The notes below the pieces were generated by a model. That model was not told the DNA's origin. It was given only the letters and a program-made list of their open reading frames with translations, and did not search any database. Made by a program: the position numbers and the translations under genes. A DNA stretch of 64,000 nt from Clytia hemisphaerica. Taxonomy: Eukaryota; Cnidaria; Hydrozoa; Leptothecata; Clytiidae. Below are positions 51,959 to 62,872 of this stretch, in pieces (position 1 is the stretch's first letter; every line of letters starts with the position of its first letter). The stretch lies in assembly GCA_902728285.1 (NCBI GenBank), contig CACVBU010000468.1, positions 969,003-1,033,002 on the forward strand. Direction: 5' to 3'.

Positions 51959-54536
51959 TTAACTGTTTTGGTTTCGTTTCAAGCTCGACTCTTTCTTCTG
52001 CACAAGCGCTTGAACTTTCAATTTCAAGTCGGGGTCTGTAAAATAATCTAAAAATAAATCATTATAAAAAAATCATTCTCAGATAAAAGGCGGACTGCAC
52101 TCGACTTCTAAACAACGACATGTGTGCCCCCCCCCCCAAAAAAAAAAAAGCTTTCAAAATTGGACCCTTAGAGTGTAGCCCTTGAGTAGTGAAAAGGCCT
52201 TACAGTGCATTTTACCGAACGTTTCTCACCCTTACAGTGCATTTAACCGAACGTTTCTCACCCTTACAGTGTAGTTTGATTTCAAATCTTATTTCGCTGA
52301 AGCCACCCGAAAATAAGCGTGAGATGTCGAAACAATGTGCAAAACGAATCAAAATGGGTGCCAAGTCAAAACTACAAAGATACATTAGATTTTTACTGTA
52401 AGATCCAGCAGTCCCCAAACGCACCTATACAGTGTATCCAACTAAAAGAAGACCCTTGTAGTGCAGTCTATCAAAAATACACCCGTACAGTGCATTTCGA
52501 GGGTCTTGAAAACTTACCCTTAAGGGCGGCACATGTTGTGGGTCAGACCGTATGAGTGCTCACCCCCCCCGAGCGGACTGCACAAGTTAAAATTGTTCAA
52601 AGCATGTTGTTATAAATATAAATACGGTAGAGTCTTCATAACCCCAAGTATTTCTGGGCCCTTTACGTAAAAAGTATAGAAGAAAAATTCCCAAAAAAAA
52701 AGTGGATCTTCGAGAAACTCTATCTTGTTCATAATTTAGAAAATAAATCAAACTATCGACCAATTTTTTACACCAATGTGTTATTCTTTTAATAATTTGA
52801 ATTTTGAGTTTCTCGAAGAGATGCACTATTTCGGAATTTGTTTTCTTATATATTTAATCAATGTTTCGGCTTGAAAAGTATTTAAGGTAAGAGCCCTTAA
52901 TGAAAGTCTCCACAACTCGAACCCTTGTGCGTTTGTGTTATAGAGACATTTGTAACATCAAATGATGTTATAGAGACATTTGTAACATCAAATGATGTTA
53001 TAGAGACATTTGTAACATCAAATGATGTTATAGAGACATTTGTAACATCAAATGATGTTATAGAGACATTTGTAACACAAATGATGTTAGAGACATTTGT
53101 AACATCAAATGATGTTATAGAGACATTTGTAACATCAAATGATGTTATAGAGACATTTGTAACATCAAATGATGTTTAAGTAAGATTTATACCGGCTGCA
53201 AATTCTCGAACGTTGTTTGGACGTTGTATACACACTTCACTGCAAGTAGAAAAAAAACAGAACATTTTAAAAATAAAGTCAATAAAATCATGACGCAATT
53301 ATTTATTTACGGATTGCCACTATAAATTCCAAATTTACACGATAAGACTACCTAGTAAGGGAAGTAATTAGGCGAATTAGATACCTATTTTCAGGGAACA
53401 GGGAACCAATTTCCCAAGTCATTCACCAAAATAAGTCCTCGCAAAAATCCCTGAAATAGTTTTTGACAATTTTGGAAAAAAAATAGAATATCAGTTGATG
53501 ATTTCGAATTCAGAGCTGTCCTCATTTACTAAGTTAAAAAGAAGGTTGCGTTTTTTTCTAAGAAAATGTGAACAGTGAAAGAATAACAAAATTTGATTGG
53601 CTGTGTTATCAACTAAGATCTGGAGGTGGGAGATTCAAATTCATAGCCCAAACCATGCTATTCATTTTGCCATTGATTCCATTTTTATGCCCAAGACAAG
53701 GGGTAAATTCATGAGTTATTTGTAATTTCTATCGGGTGCACCACGAATCCAGCTCTGAGAAAATTGGATTCAAAGTGTTTAAATTTTTACGTAGTGCACC
53801 TGATTTGATGAGGTGTGATTTCATGGCCTTCAGGGATAATACACACGTTCCAGCCAGCTTCAGAGTTTGTATCATTAAAAAACAGCAATAACACCCAACC
53901 ACACAGTATTATAGACAAGAGAGACGCAGAATTTGTGTCAGAGTGCACATTTTTATAACACAGTAATCATCTTTTATTATTTTATTATGCAACATTAGTT
54001 TATGACACTCGACAAATTCGACATTTTAACAATCACTACTACTACTACAAATGACTTCTATACCAATAACAATTCAATATCTCCACAATTCTCCAATCCA
54101 AGTTGCAATTTACTTCTAGTTTTGTCTATTTTCTTTTAAGTCTCTAGTCTCCCATTTTCAAGCATCAATCCCACATTCAATAACACTACTTTTGCTCTTT
54201 TTTTGTTCCGACAAATAATTATTGTTTAAAATAAATTTTTATTTTATTGATTTTTAATTTATTTCATATTTCTCAATCCAATTCTGATGAATACTGTCTG
54301 ATACTATACTTAGTCTCCACCATCTAGAATTTCTCCGAGTTCTAAGCCTTGCCTGCAGAGTTATATCTTTCAGAAGTGAATAGGCCTCACTGAAGAGATA
54401 TATAGCTCTGTATTTCAACTTGCCCAGATAGGGCAGTTGTACAATTTTATCCAAGCTTCAATTTATGATTTGGATCTCAATTGAGCGAATCAACTTTTGG
54501 TCGTACGTATATTTTTGCAAATTGAAAATTATATAT

Positions 54537-54586
<50 letters not shown>

Positions 54587-56038
54587 TAATAATTTATTTA
54601 TTTATTTAGTTTACTTATTATAAATAGGACGAATAGCCATTGAGATATATGGAAGTGCCTGAAATACAATTAAAAATAATAAAAATAATAAATAATATGA
54701 CAAGATATTTACTTTGTAATAAACAGTGGTCAAACCAAGGTTTTTCGTCCGGGACGGAAAACGGATTTTAAATAGCAATTCAGTACATAATCTTGAAATT
54801 TCGGCAAATTATACAGACTTTCGAGACAGAACATACCTCTTTATTAACTTCATTAAGACGGAAATCCGTCTGAGACGGAAGAAGTTTGAACACTGAATAA
54901 AGATCTGCTCCCCTACACAAAGTTTGCAACCCTCTGATCTATACTACTGCCGCAGGTCTAGAAAAGTTCAATAGACCCATCAACATGGAAAACATTATTC
55001 ATCCATATTTCTCTCACCTGACAAAACTGGAAATCAAGCAATCAATTTCCGGATGTTCTCGCAAATATTTCTCATTCCCCATTCGAGTTTTGATCTGTGA
55101 TGAGAAAAGAATGTAGAACGTATTTTAGGTGATGATCTATCTCACTTACACGTTTTTTATACAAGGACATAAAGCGTTAATGGCCAAAATTTTAAGAAAT
55201 AGTTAAGAGCATTTTAAGGCTTCGTGAATTCTAGAACACCAAATTTCTTAGGAAATACCATTAAAATACTTACAAAATGATGGAATTAGGAACAACCATT
55301 TTTAGCCTTAAAACTAAAAAATTCAAGAACATCTTCAAAAGGCTTCAAAAGTTTTGGATATTCTTATAAAAAACAAGCAACATGCTGAATGGACCTACCT
55401 AATGATTAAAACATCAGATGAAAATAAGAAAAAAGTGGCAATAATTGTACAAAAATTCAGAATGGAAAAATAAAGCTTGTGTGTTGAATATTGAAAATGG
55501 TTAAAAGGAATTTCCCCAAATACGAAAATCACTTAAACCATTCAGGCCCAAAAAACCCTATTTTTAAGCAGTTTTTGGCCCAAATTTGCCCAAAAAAACT
55601 TTCCTTAAAAATCGGGCTCCGTCACATTTTGGGCATTGCCATTTTGCATCATTGTGCAAAAATCAGAAAAAAATTATGAGTCAACATTGAGAAAAGCAAT
55701 ATTTGCTTATTTGGTTAAAGGGAATTTCCCTAAAATACGAAAATCCGTTTTTTAAAGCGAATAAAAATTTTCCGGGAAAAACCACTTCAGCCATTCTTTA
55801 GAGAATCTTGCCCTCCATCTTTGTACAAAAAATCTGAAAAAAGTAATGACAGGATTTTGCACAAAGTCCAAAAAACCCTATTTTTAGGTAGTTTTTGGCC
55901 CAAATTTGCCCAAATAAATTTTTTCTCAAAAATCGGGCTCCGTCACGTTCTGGGCATTGCCATTTTGCATCATTGTGCAAAAAATCAGAAAAAACTAATG
56001 AGCCAATCCTGAGAAAAGCTGGTAACAGACGGACGGAC

Positions 56039-56076
<38 letters not shown>

Positions 56077-56430
56077 GGGTTAATTTATAGAACCTCCACC
56101 GGGGTACCCGGAGGTAGGTCCAACAAATGTGTATAATACCCGATCAACTCAAGGTAGAAGTTTAACGTTCATAATTTTTTTTAAAGGTAATGTCGACGAA
56201 ATTTTGCAATCACCCAAGAGATAGTATTTGGATCGAATTGTGCAGTGTGGAAGTATATGACGTGACTTAGCAAGAAATCTACCAATGCAAATCCAAACTT
56301 TTCAACCTTAAATTGTGGAATTACCGATAAACGAAAGAAAAAAACTCACTTTAAATGTATTCAATTTGGATTGTTGGTCATCTGTCAAAGCTCCAATATC
56401 ATTCTTCTCGATTGCGCTTTTGTCGTTCAT
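51959..56430 (-). CDS. RIIa-domain (PKA regulatory-subunit-type docking) protein, RIIAD1-like; one exon not found
   Basis: Three minus-strand exons are visible. Exon 1 (56350-56430) has 27 codons, MNDKSAIEKNDIGALTDDQQ onward, with a gtgagt donor. Exon 2 (55018-55094) reads IKTRMGNEKYLREHPEIDCL then ISSFVR, with cacag acceptor and gtgaga donor. The last exon (51959-52035) reads PDLKLKVQALVQKKESSLKR and ends at TAA. Phases 0 and 2 hold for the joins seen. Exon 2 matches the RIIa fold start (human RIIAD1: NEKYLR...WLISGFFR) and the last exon matches its C-terminus (TDP then a K-rich helix). The segment corresponding to the RPDNI...FAADYF part should be in a further exon of 3n+2 bases between 52036 and 55017; I could not find it. 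RIIa domains bind amphipathic helices, as PKA regulatory subunits bind AKAPs, often in cilia. Confidence 0.72.
52190..52275 (+). repeat. 32-bp short tandem repeat
   Basis: About two and a half units of a repeat beginning CTTACAGTGCATTTAACCGA and continuing ACGTTTCTCACC. Further ACAGTGCA phrases are scattered to about 52500. Not coding. Confidence 0.7.
52937..53173 (+). repeat. 30-bp minisatellite, eight units
   Basis: The unit starts GTTATAGAGACATTTGTAAC and continues ATCAAATGAT. There are six perfect 30-bp copies plus one of 29 bp and one of 28 bp in the fifth and sixth positions. The unit is a multiple of three, so it stays open as a VIETFVTSND repeat, but no start, signal or flanking exon supports a protein. 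It lies in the presumed last intron of the RIIAD1-like gene. It is not CRISPR, because there are no spacers. Confidence 0.93.
54541..54583 (+). repeat. 43-base poly-T tract
   Basis: An uninterrupted T run followed by TATTTATTTA-rich sequence. It could be the reverse-strand tail of a retroposed element, or a simple homopolymer. Its exact length is unreliable in any assembly. The minus-strand frame at 54254-54454 downstream of it (SRWWRLS...) is not recognised. Confidence 0.85.
55149..55375. repeat. CACG-TTTTTTATA MITE in RIIAD1-like intron 1
   Basis: Starts TA-CACGTTTTTTATACAAGG and ends near TTCTTATAAAAAACAAGC. The interior has the family phrases TTAAGAAATAGTTAAGAGC and AAATTTCTTAGGAAA. It is related to 8276-8455. 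Confidence 0.55.
55391..56121. mobile_element. GGACCTACC-ended element, copy 1
   Basis: GGACCTACC at the left and GGTAGGTCC at the right. The interior carries repeated TTTTTGGCCCAAATTTGCCC and ATCGGGCTCCGTCACATT blocks, a GGAC/GAAC microsatellite (56033-56068) and ATGGGTTAATTTATAGAACC near the right end. The repeated blocks suggest internal tandem duplication. No transposase. It lies in intron 1 of the RIIAD1-like gene. Confidence 0.68.
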
Positions 56431-57699
56431 CTTAAAAATTGTTATTTTTTTGTATTTCTTTGTACAAATATCTAAGTAAAAATTAAGACAGTTAAAACAT
56501 TACCATTACGATTTTTACGAGAAACTTAAAATTCTACCGAATTCAAATTTGATCTATTAGTCATCAATAACTTTTTCTAACTTGGCTGTAGAAGTGCCAA
56601 AACTTTGGCAAGATCCTGAATATGTCTCTCTAACCCCCTTCCAGTCATTTTTATATAACTCTTTCAAAGGGTATAAACACAATGAAATAATACAAGAATG
56701 TTGATCATTGCAGAAAGGACACATGTTTGGGTCGCACGAACAACACAATAGGCAAGGCACTAGTACAAGATGTATACTAAGGGCTTAGTTGCAAAATAAA
56801 ACATGCTTCTGTTTGCCGTAATCTTAATATATACAATAAAAAAGCGTTGTTATCAAAAGTTAAAAAAAGGCAAAGTTGGTGTGGCCCTTGTTTACAAGCA
56901 CTGTGTATATCAAAGTTTTTAGAATATGTCATATAGCTTCCATAATCAATAAATTCCCAAAAACTAATTTTTTCTCAGGTCAATGATTTATCTATGAGTC
57001 CAATTTGTAACATGACAGTATAGACTTTAAACTTGTATATCAAGATTACGGGATTTCGAGTACGGGCCGATTTTACTTTCGTTTTGAGTGGTTTCATTTT
57101 CGATTTCAAGCAAACATCTTAGCCAAGGTGCTCTCCCATAGTTACATGGGTTTGTGCAAAAAAACTAAGCATAAAAAATTTTCCAAATCCCCCATTTCAA
57201 TTTTAATGCAATGAAAAATGAAACTTTTCTATGTTTCACTTTATTACTCCTATTTTTTACGGCACTTTGTTGACAATCTAACTCTCGCATCAAATACCTG
57301 CTTTCTTCAGTAAATTGAAGATGAGAAAAAAACCTAAGCCACTGATCACGGATTGAAACAAATATACGAAACAAATATATGATTTTACAGCCGTCTGTCG
57401 TGCAAGGCACTGAGAGGCCACGGGTGCTAAAAAGAAGGGCTGTTTGAAATGTGGCAACCCCATTGGTGGAAATTTGATAAACAGCCTGCAAAGGAGCGCC
57501 AGGAAGCTATCAGTAGAATAGACCATATTCGTTTTTGTTGCAGATTTCAATATAAACTTCTTTCAGGGATTACTTGCCAATGTACATGTACACATGTGTT
57601 GTGTCAACTTGTCAGCATTGTATTGTTATAAAGGGAAAGATAAAAGAGGTAAGACTAGCCTAGTTTCTAATCCTGATATAAGACTGACATGACTTTTTA
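56431..57699. other. Upstream flank of the RIIAD1-like gene, no recognised feature
   Basis: Minus-strand frames at 56557-56760 (with a Cys-rich start) and 57165-57491 are open but match nothing I know and have no splice or start context to support them. The promoter of the RIIAD1-like gene should lie just above 56430, but no motif stands out. Confidence 0.35.
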
Positions 57700-58593
57700 T
57701 ACCGGGTGTGCCACAAAAAAGTTTCTCTCTTCAAAACTAATTTTTCCCGAATTCTAAAAATTTTACCATTCCTATTCAATTGGAAAGAAGAAAGATAAAC
57801 TTAAAACTTTTGATGGTTGATTTATTAAATTCGGTTCATTACAGTAGGTCGAAAGTTATGCTTCTGAAAGTGCTCAAAAACGTTAAAAATCGACCTATCA
57901 AATTAAACAGAAGCATAATAATATGATGCATCAGTATTTTCGTTTCAGTCATTAAAAATGATAATTAGCTGTCTAATTGACCGTTTGTTATATAAAGGAA
58001 GATTGAATTTCAATAAAAGGCAGAAAATTCGTCGAAAAGAGCCAAAAAATCTGGTAAAATTTATTAAAAAACACATCAAACATGGGTTTCGAGGTACATC
58101 CAGCTTTACATAGACTTTTTCCAGTCTAGAACCAAAAATCTGTGGAAAATTTCGTCAAAAGTAAATTGAAATGATTTGATGAACATTTTAAACCCTTTCG
58201 TTCCATCAGTTTCAAAATTTATGTGTTCAATTCAATTACTGAAAAATGGTCTTAATCATGTAAAGCCTTTTGCGATTGCCAATTTTAAAATAAAAATTTG
58301 ATAGGTCGATTTTTAACGTTTTCGGGCACTTTCTGAAAATAACTTTTTTTTTCAATTGAGCATAACTTTTGATCAAATGAATCGAATTTGATAAATGACC
58401 CACTTTCTGAAAGTAACTTTTTTTTTCAATTGAGCATAACTTTTGATCAAATGAATCGAATTTGATAAATGACCCATCAAAATTTAAGTTTATCTTTCTT
58501 CTTTTTGATGGAATAGGAATGGTTGTTTCTTAATTCTTAGATTTCGAAAAAATCAGTTTCAAAGAGAGAAACTTTTTTGTGGCGCACCCGGTA
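57700..58593. mobile_element. Mariner-like non-autonomous element, 894 bp
   Basis: The terminal inverted repeats TACCGGGTGTGCCACAAAAA and TTTTTGTGGCGCACCCGGTA continue inward through GTTTCTCTCTT / AAGAGAGAAAC, with TA on both outer sides. Longer-range inverted segments (AAGTTTATCTTTC and its complement) give an overall hairpin. A 74-bp block is tandemly duplicated (58327-58400 and 58401-58474). There is no transposase frame. Confidence 0.8.
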
Positions 58594-58811
58594 TATTGTA
58601 TTTTAGACAGTCATTATATCTATCTATTTATATCTATAAATTACAGACCAGAAGACCCAACTGTTTCAGTAAGCATCAGTAAGCATGTTAATTGTATCCT
58701 TAACTATCTCATTTAAGAACATTATTTTATACTTTGTTGATTTTTGAAAGCCTTTGAAAGCCTTACTCAAAATTTATGGTAGAACCCATTTGACCACATA
58801 TTCACCCTTCA

Positions 58812-59215
58812 AATCTTTAGTTTTTCAAGAGAAACAAATTTGATCTTTCTTCCGCAAGATTACACTTTAATATAATGCCAAGTATGCATGTAAGTTTTAT
58901 ATATCGCCTAAAATAACGTATTTGTCCAATTTGACGTCAAATAATTTTGTATAAAAACTCTTTTTTTTCTATAGAATTATCATTCCCTTGAGACTGGACC
59001 GAGTCCGAAACATGTCGGGAAAAATCAAAATATAATAGCTGCATTCTTTTTCACCGTCCAATGCAACATGTAAGTTTTATATTAATACTTTCTTTTTGCA
59101 TAGGTTTTGCATATTTTCAATGTAATATCACCACAGCAATTTGGCAACCATAATTTTTGCATACACTTATATACAATTAAATACAGTGGCGGATGGAAAG
59201 GCAAAAAGGTCTATT
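58812..59215 (+). repeat. Interspersed repeat with AAGGTCTATTC end, interrupted copy
   Basis: The sequence runs from TTTTCAAGAGAAACAAATTT through GCATGTAAGTTTTATAT and CCATAATTTTTGCATAC to GGCAAAAAGGTCTATTC. An uninterrupted copy is at 62655-62872, and an inverted piece of the right end is at about 62135-62190. This copy is split by the 165-bp insertion at 58903-59067. Confidence 0.7.
58903..59067 (+). mobile_element. 165-bp insertion with hammerhead-like motif, possible Penelope-like remnant
   Basis: The insertion is bounded by a perfect 15-bp direct repeat, ATGTAAGTTTTATAT (58888-58902 and 59068-59082). It is absent from the sister repeat at 62655, which proves a clean insertion. Near its 3' end GACTGGACCGAGTCCGAAAC can fold as a GACT/AGTC stem followed by CGAAA, resembling stem II and the GAAA core strand of hammerhead ribozymes found at Penelope-like element ends. 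The CUGAUGA strand is not intact, so it is probably not catalytic. The element type is an inference. Confidence 0.5.
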
Positions 59216-59405
59216 CTTCAGATTGTTTTGTTTTCACTCATCCTCTTCAGTGTGGTAAGCAGAAAACAATCACGATCTGATCACAGGATGTCTAGACCAA
59301 ACCAAATAAGAGACAATGCATCCTGGAGTATGATATCGTTTGCCAACCAAACCAAACTGACTGTTGAGTTACCTTGAGTTACCTTGAGCTTGTTTCGTAA
59401 TATCT

Positions 59406-60095
59406 TTACGCATCCATCCTGTGAGGACCGATGTAAATTTTCATATTGATGATACTGTTTGTTTCAGCTCGTCTCATCATAGTGTAGCCAGTCACGAGTG
59501 GCTCGTCGGGAACTGTAAAAAGATATTTATCCAGCTCAGTTTTGAATTTCAATTTCTTGCACCCAGTGAGATCCCTCAGACGTTTTGGCAGCGAGTTGAA
59601 AAGCCTTGGTCCTTGGACTTTAAAACTTGAGTATATGACTTTTTGCCAGGGCCCCCTTTTCACTAGTGGTATGTGACATTTTCTTCCTTGTCTGGGATTG
59701 GCATAGAACGTGATTGTCCCAGGATTTGGGACAAGCTTCTCAATAATACACCAAGTGTATATGATAATATATCTTTCACGCCTTCTCTGCAGTGAAAACA
59801 GTTTTAATGTTTGTAGTCTTTCCCAATAGTTTTGGTTGTGTAGGTTTTTAATCCTCCTTGTGAATGATTTTTGGAGATCTTCGATCTGCTGGATCAGATT
59901 AACTTCATTGGGTGACCATAGTTGAGGACAGTTGTCGATGTGTGGTATGACTAAAGACTTCCAAAGAGTGAGCATGACATCATGTTCTCTTGAGCTGAAT
60001 GTTCTCAGAATCCAACCAATGAGTATCTGTACTTTTTCTACAATGGTTAGAATATGTTGGTTGAATTTTGCATCGCATTGAGTATATTTTAGCAT
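59406..60095 (-). pseudogene. LINE (CR1/Jockey-like) reverse-transcriptase C-terminal fragment
   Basis: A 229-codon intact frame covers the post-palm region. It reads ILRTFSSREHDVMLTLWKSL, VIPHIDNCPQLWSPN, QIEDLQKSFTRRI, ERLQTLKLFSLQRRRERY and RLFNSLPKRLRDL. These are the familiar thumb/C-terminal blocks of CR1- and Jockey-type non-LTR retrotransposons (S-LV-P-LDY-SQLWSP, IE-VQ-RFTRRI, L-L-SL--RR-R-D). The catalytic YADD box and endonuclease are absent, so this is a 5'-truncated copy. The frame has no internal stop, which suggests recent insertion. Confidence 0.85.
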
Positions 60096-60835
60096 ATTTT
60101 TTAGCTAGATGTAAACCTTTGAGTCAATCAAACAAGGTGCTTCATCATGCAAACCTGATATATCACTCAAGGCCAAGCTACGCACCAAACTTTTATGTTT
60201 ATAAAAGCTTAAATATTAAATCTGAGAATGAATACGGGATTCACACGGTCCACATCACACTGTCACACGTCAGTCAGGACCTCCTTTCACTTTATCGATA
60301 TTACGCAAACGGCAGTGTGCGCTAAATTAATTTTGGTTTCACTATCGATTTCAAGCAAAGGTCTTAGCAACAGGGTGCGCGTACATAGGAACGGGGCTGG
60401 GTAGAAAAATCTAAACATAGAATTCAAAAAAATTACTGATCATCGTACATATATAGAGCACTAAAAAATAACCCCTTTCTATGTTTAGTTTGTTCTACCT
60501 TGGTTTATAGCTGCAAATATCTTCAAATAACCTTTGTCCGCTATCAGCCTGCGCGATAATCTTTGCCTGCTTCAATTCTTAGATAATGAATAAGAGAGGT
60601 GCGCTTAGCTAAGCTCTGCTCGCGGGCGATAAATTTATGTTTACTTATCTTGTATATTTTAGTGGTATTTATCCAATGAAAATGATGCACGGCGCTGACA
60701 AAATATGCACGGCATTGATTATGACATCATTAAATATGTCAATGTCGATTCAACGCCTGTTAAAGAAAATAATTTGTAAATAGTTCTTTTTATCGTGAAA
60801 TTTAGAAATACAAACAAAACAAGCGATACTTTTAT

Positions 60836-61690
60836 GGACCTACCTGGTTATCAAACTAATCAGTGAACATTGAAACACATAAGACATAACTGGTCAAAAT
60901 ACAAAAAAAATAAAGAAAATGAAAGCATATCTATTGAGAGAAACTATCAACACTATTGAAAAAGATTTTTGAAAAAGAAATAAAAAAGCTATTAAGCGCT
61001 TTTCTTTATAAAAACCACTATCAGAAAAATGCACAGCTTAATAAATAAGGTTTCCAGAAAACTCAAACCGTCGCACTCTACCGTGACATTTTCTTCTGTT
61101 AGAAAAAATAATAATAAAACAATTTGGCTGATAACATTGATATATGCTCATAAATAGTGATTCTAATAGATAAAGATTCGTTTTTCAGCCAAAAAAATAA
61201 TAAGTGTTTACAGAAAACTCAAATCATTACCCTCCACCGTGACATTTTCATCGTAAAAAAAACTAATAAAAATAATAATAATAATATGGCTAAGAAGATT
61301 GATGTTTTCTTATTAAAAGTGGTTCTTATAGATAAAAATGCGATTTTTGAGCCAAAAAATTTTTTTTGCAAAAATCTGCTTGAGCCAAGCTTTAACTATG
61401 ATTGTACCCTACTTTCATGCTAAAAATCAGAAAAAATTAATGATCCAATTTTTCACAAAGTCCAAAAAACCCGTTTTTAAGCCGTTTTTTGGCCCAAATT
61501 TGCCCAAAAATTTTTTTTTTCGAAAATCGGGCTCCGTCACATTCGAGGGTTTATGGTCATGCACCTTTGTGCCAAAAATCAGAAAAAACTAATGAACCAA
61601 TCTCGAGAAAAGCTGGTAACTAACACACTAACTAACGAACGAACGAACATGGGTTAATTTATAGGACCTCCACCCCACCGGGGTAGGTCC
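60836..61690. mobile_element. GGACCTACC-ended element, copy 2
   Basis: GGACCTACC at 60836-60844 and GGTAGGTCC at 61682-61690. It contains an ACCGTGACATTTTC phrase twice, the GCAAAAATCTGC and CGGGCTCCGTCACATT blocks shared with 28576-29486 and 55391-56121, and a CTAA/GAAC microsatellite before ATGGGTTAATTTATAGGACC. The outer left flank GATACTTTTAT is also shared with the 29486 copy, so the true end may lie a few bases further out. Confidence 0.65.
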
Positions 61691-61699
61691 AAAAAGAAT

Positions 61700-62650
61700 C
61701 AAATTTAATATTTGTTTCCTATCTAGATTATATTAGCGTTAGAATACGGTAAAATTTCACGAAAAATATTTCGCGATGGCGGTACGCGCAATCACGCCCA
61801 CGGGAAAGTTCCAATTTTTAATTATCGGGAAATCGGGGAAACCGGTTCACCACGTGGATAAAAAACGTACAGAATGAAATCTGACAGAAGGTTTTCAACC
61901 AGATTTATTCAGATAAAGCTATGAGGTTCATTACTTGTGGGTTTTAAAACCTACATAACCAAAAACGAAAGTTGTTGGGAAGGAAAGAGTAAACGCAAGA
62001 CAGAAGGTTTGGTTGTGTTGATCAGGTATGTTTTTATTCTATCCAAACTAATGTTATAAAAGACCAAGGAGGCCCTGACTGCACTTTGGCTTCAAATGAT
62101 GTCAATGTTCATTTTGTTATAGACCTTTTTGCCTTTCCATCCGCCATCTTGAATTGTATGCAAAAATAGAGGAACGAAAAAGCCGTGGTTGGATTTAGTT
62201 GGAAAATATGCAAAACACATGCAAGTTTATACAAAGATTAAAAAGACAACAAAGCATCTTATAAAGAAATATTATATCATTAGAACAGTAAAATGATGGA
62301 ATTTCTTAATCCAAAAAGAAATATTTACAGAACAACGAAAGCCTTTTAGAAATTTGTTCTTAAAGACATTGCATATTCTGTTTTCATGCCATTAAAAAAT
62401 TCCACTGAGACGGAGTACACACATCAAACTTTCAAAACAGGCAAACTGAAAGCAGCAATTACGAGGTCACACATTCAGCGGGTTCAGATCCGTTTTGATT
62501 TGATCGCTTGGCGGTTCTATTCCCAGGAGAATAATTTACCGTCAGTCAAATAAGGATTATTTTTGTACCTTCGCGGGCGATCTTTCAGCTTGAGTTTATG
62601 TCTAATGTTATGGTTTTTTGAAGTGCTTGTTCTTTAAGAGATGAGCTAAT
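61700..62650. other. Gene-free stretch
   Basis: No exon recognised. An inverted piece (about 62135-62190, AGACCTTTTTGCCTTTCCAT) of the AAGGTCTATTC repeat family is present. The rest is AT-rich and unassigned. Confidence 0.4.
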
Positions 62651-62654
62651 TTGA

Positions 62655-62872
62655 TTATTTCTAGTTTTCAAAAGAAGCAAATTTAATCTTCTTCTACAAG
62701 ATTACACTTTAACATAATGCCAATTATGCATGTAAGTTTTATATTAATATATACTTTCTTTTTGCATATGTTTTGCATACTTTCTAAGGGAATTTCACCA
62801 CGCAGTTCGGCCACCATAATTTTTGCATACAATTCAGCAATATGGCGGATGGAAAGGCGAAAAGGTCTATTC
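62655..62872 (+). repeat. Interspersed repeat with AAGGTCTATTC end, uninterrupted copy
   Basis: Matches 58812-59215 without the 165-bp insertion. It carries GCATGTAAGTTTTATATTAA once, then CCATAATTTTTGCATAC and GGCGGATGGAAAGGCGAAAA. The element at 62873 begins right at its end. Confidence 0.7.

Noticed and set aside
52937-53173. Regular direct repeats that could suggest a CRISPR array
   Set aside because: The units are contiguous with no spacers, and the genome is eukaryotic. It is a minisatellite.
54254-54454. 66-codon minus-strand frame (SRWWRLS) as an exon of the RIIAD1-like gene
   Set aside because: Sequence does not resemble the RIIa second helix, and no splice sites give the required phases.
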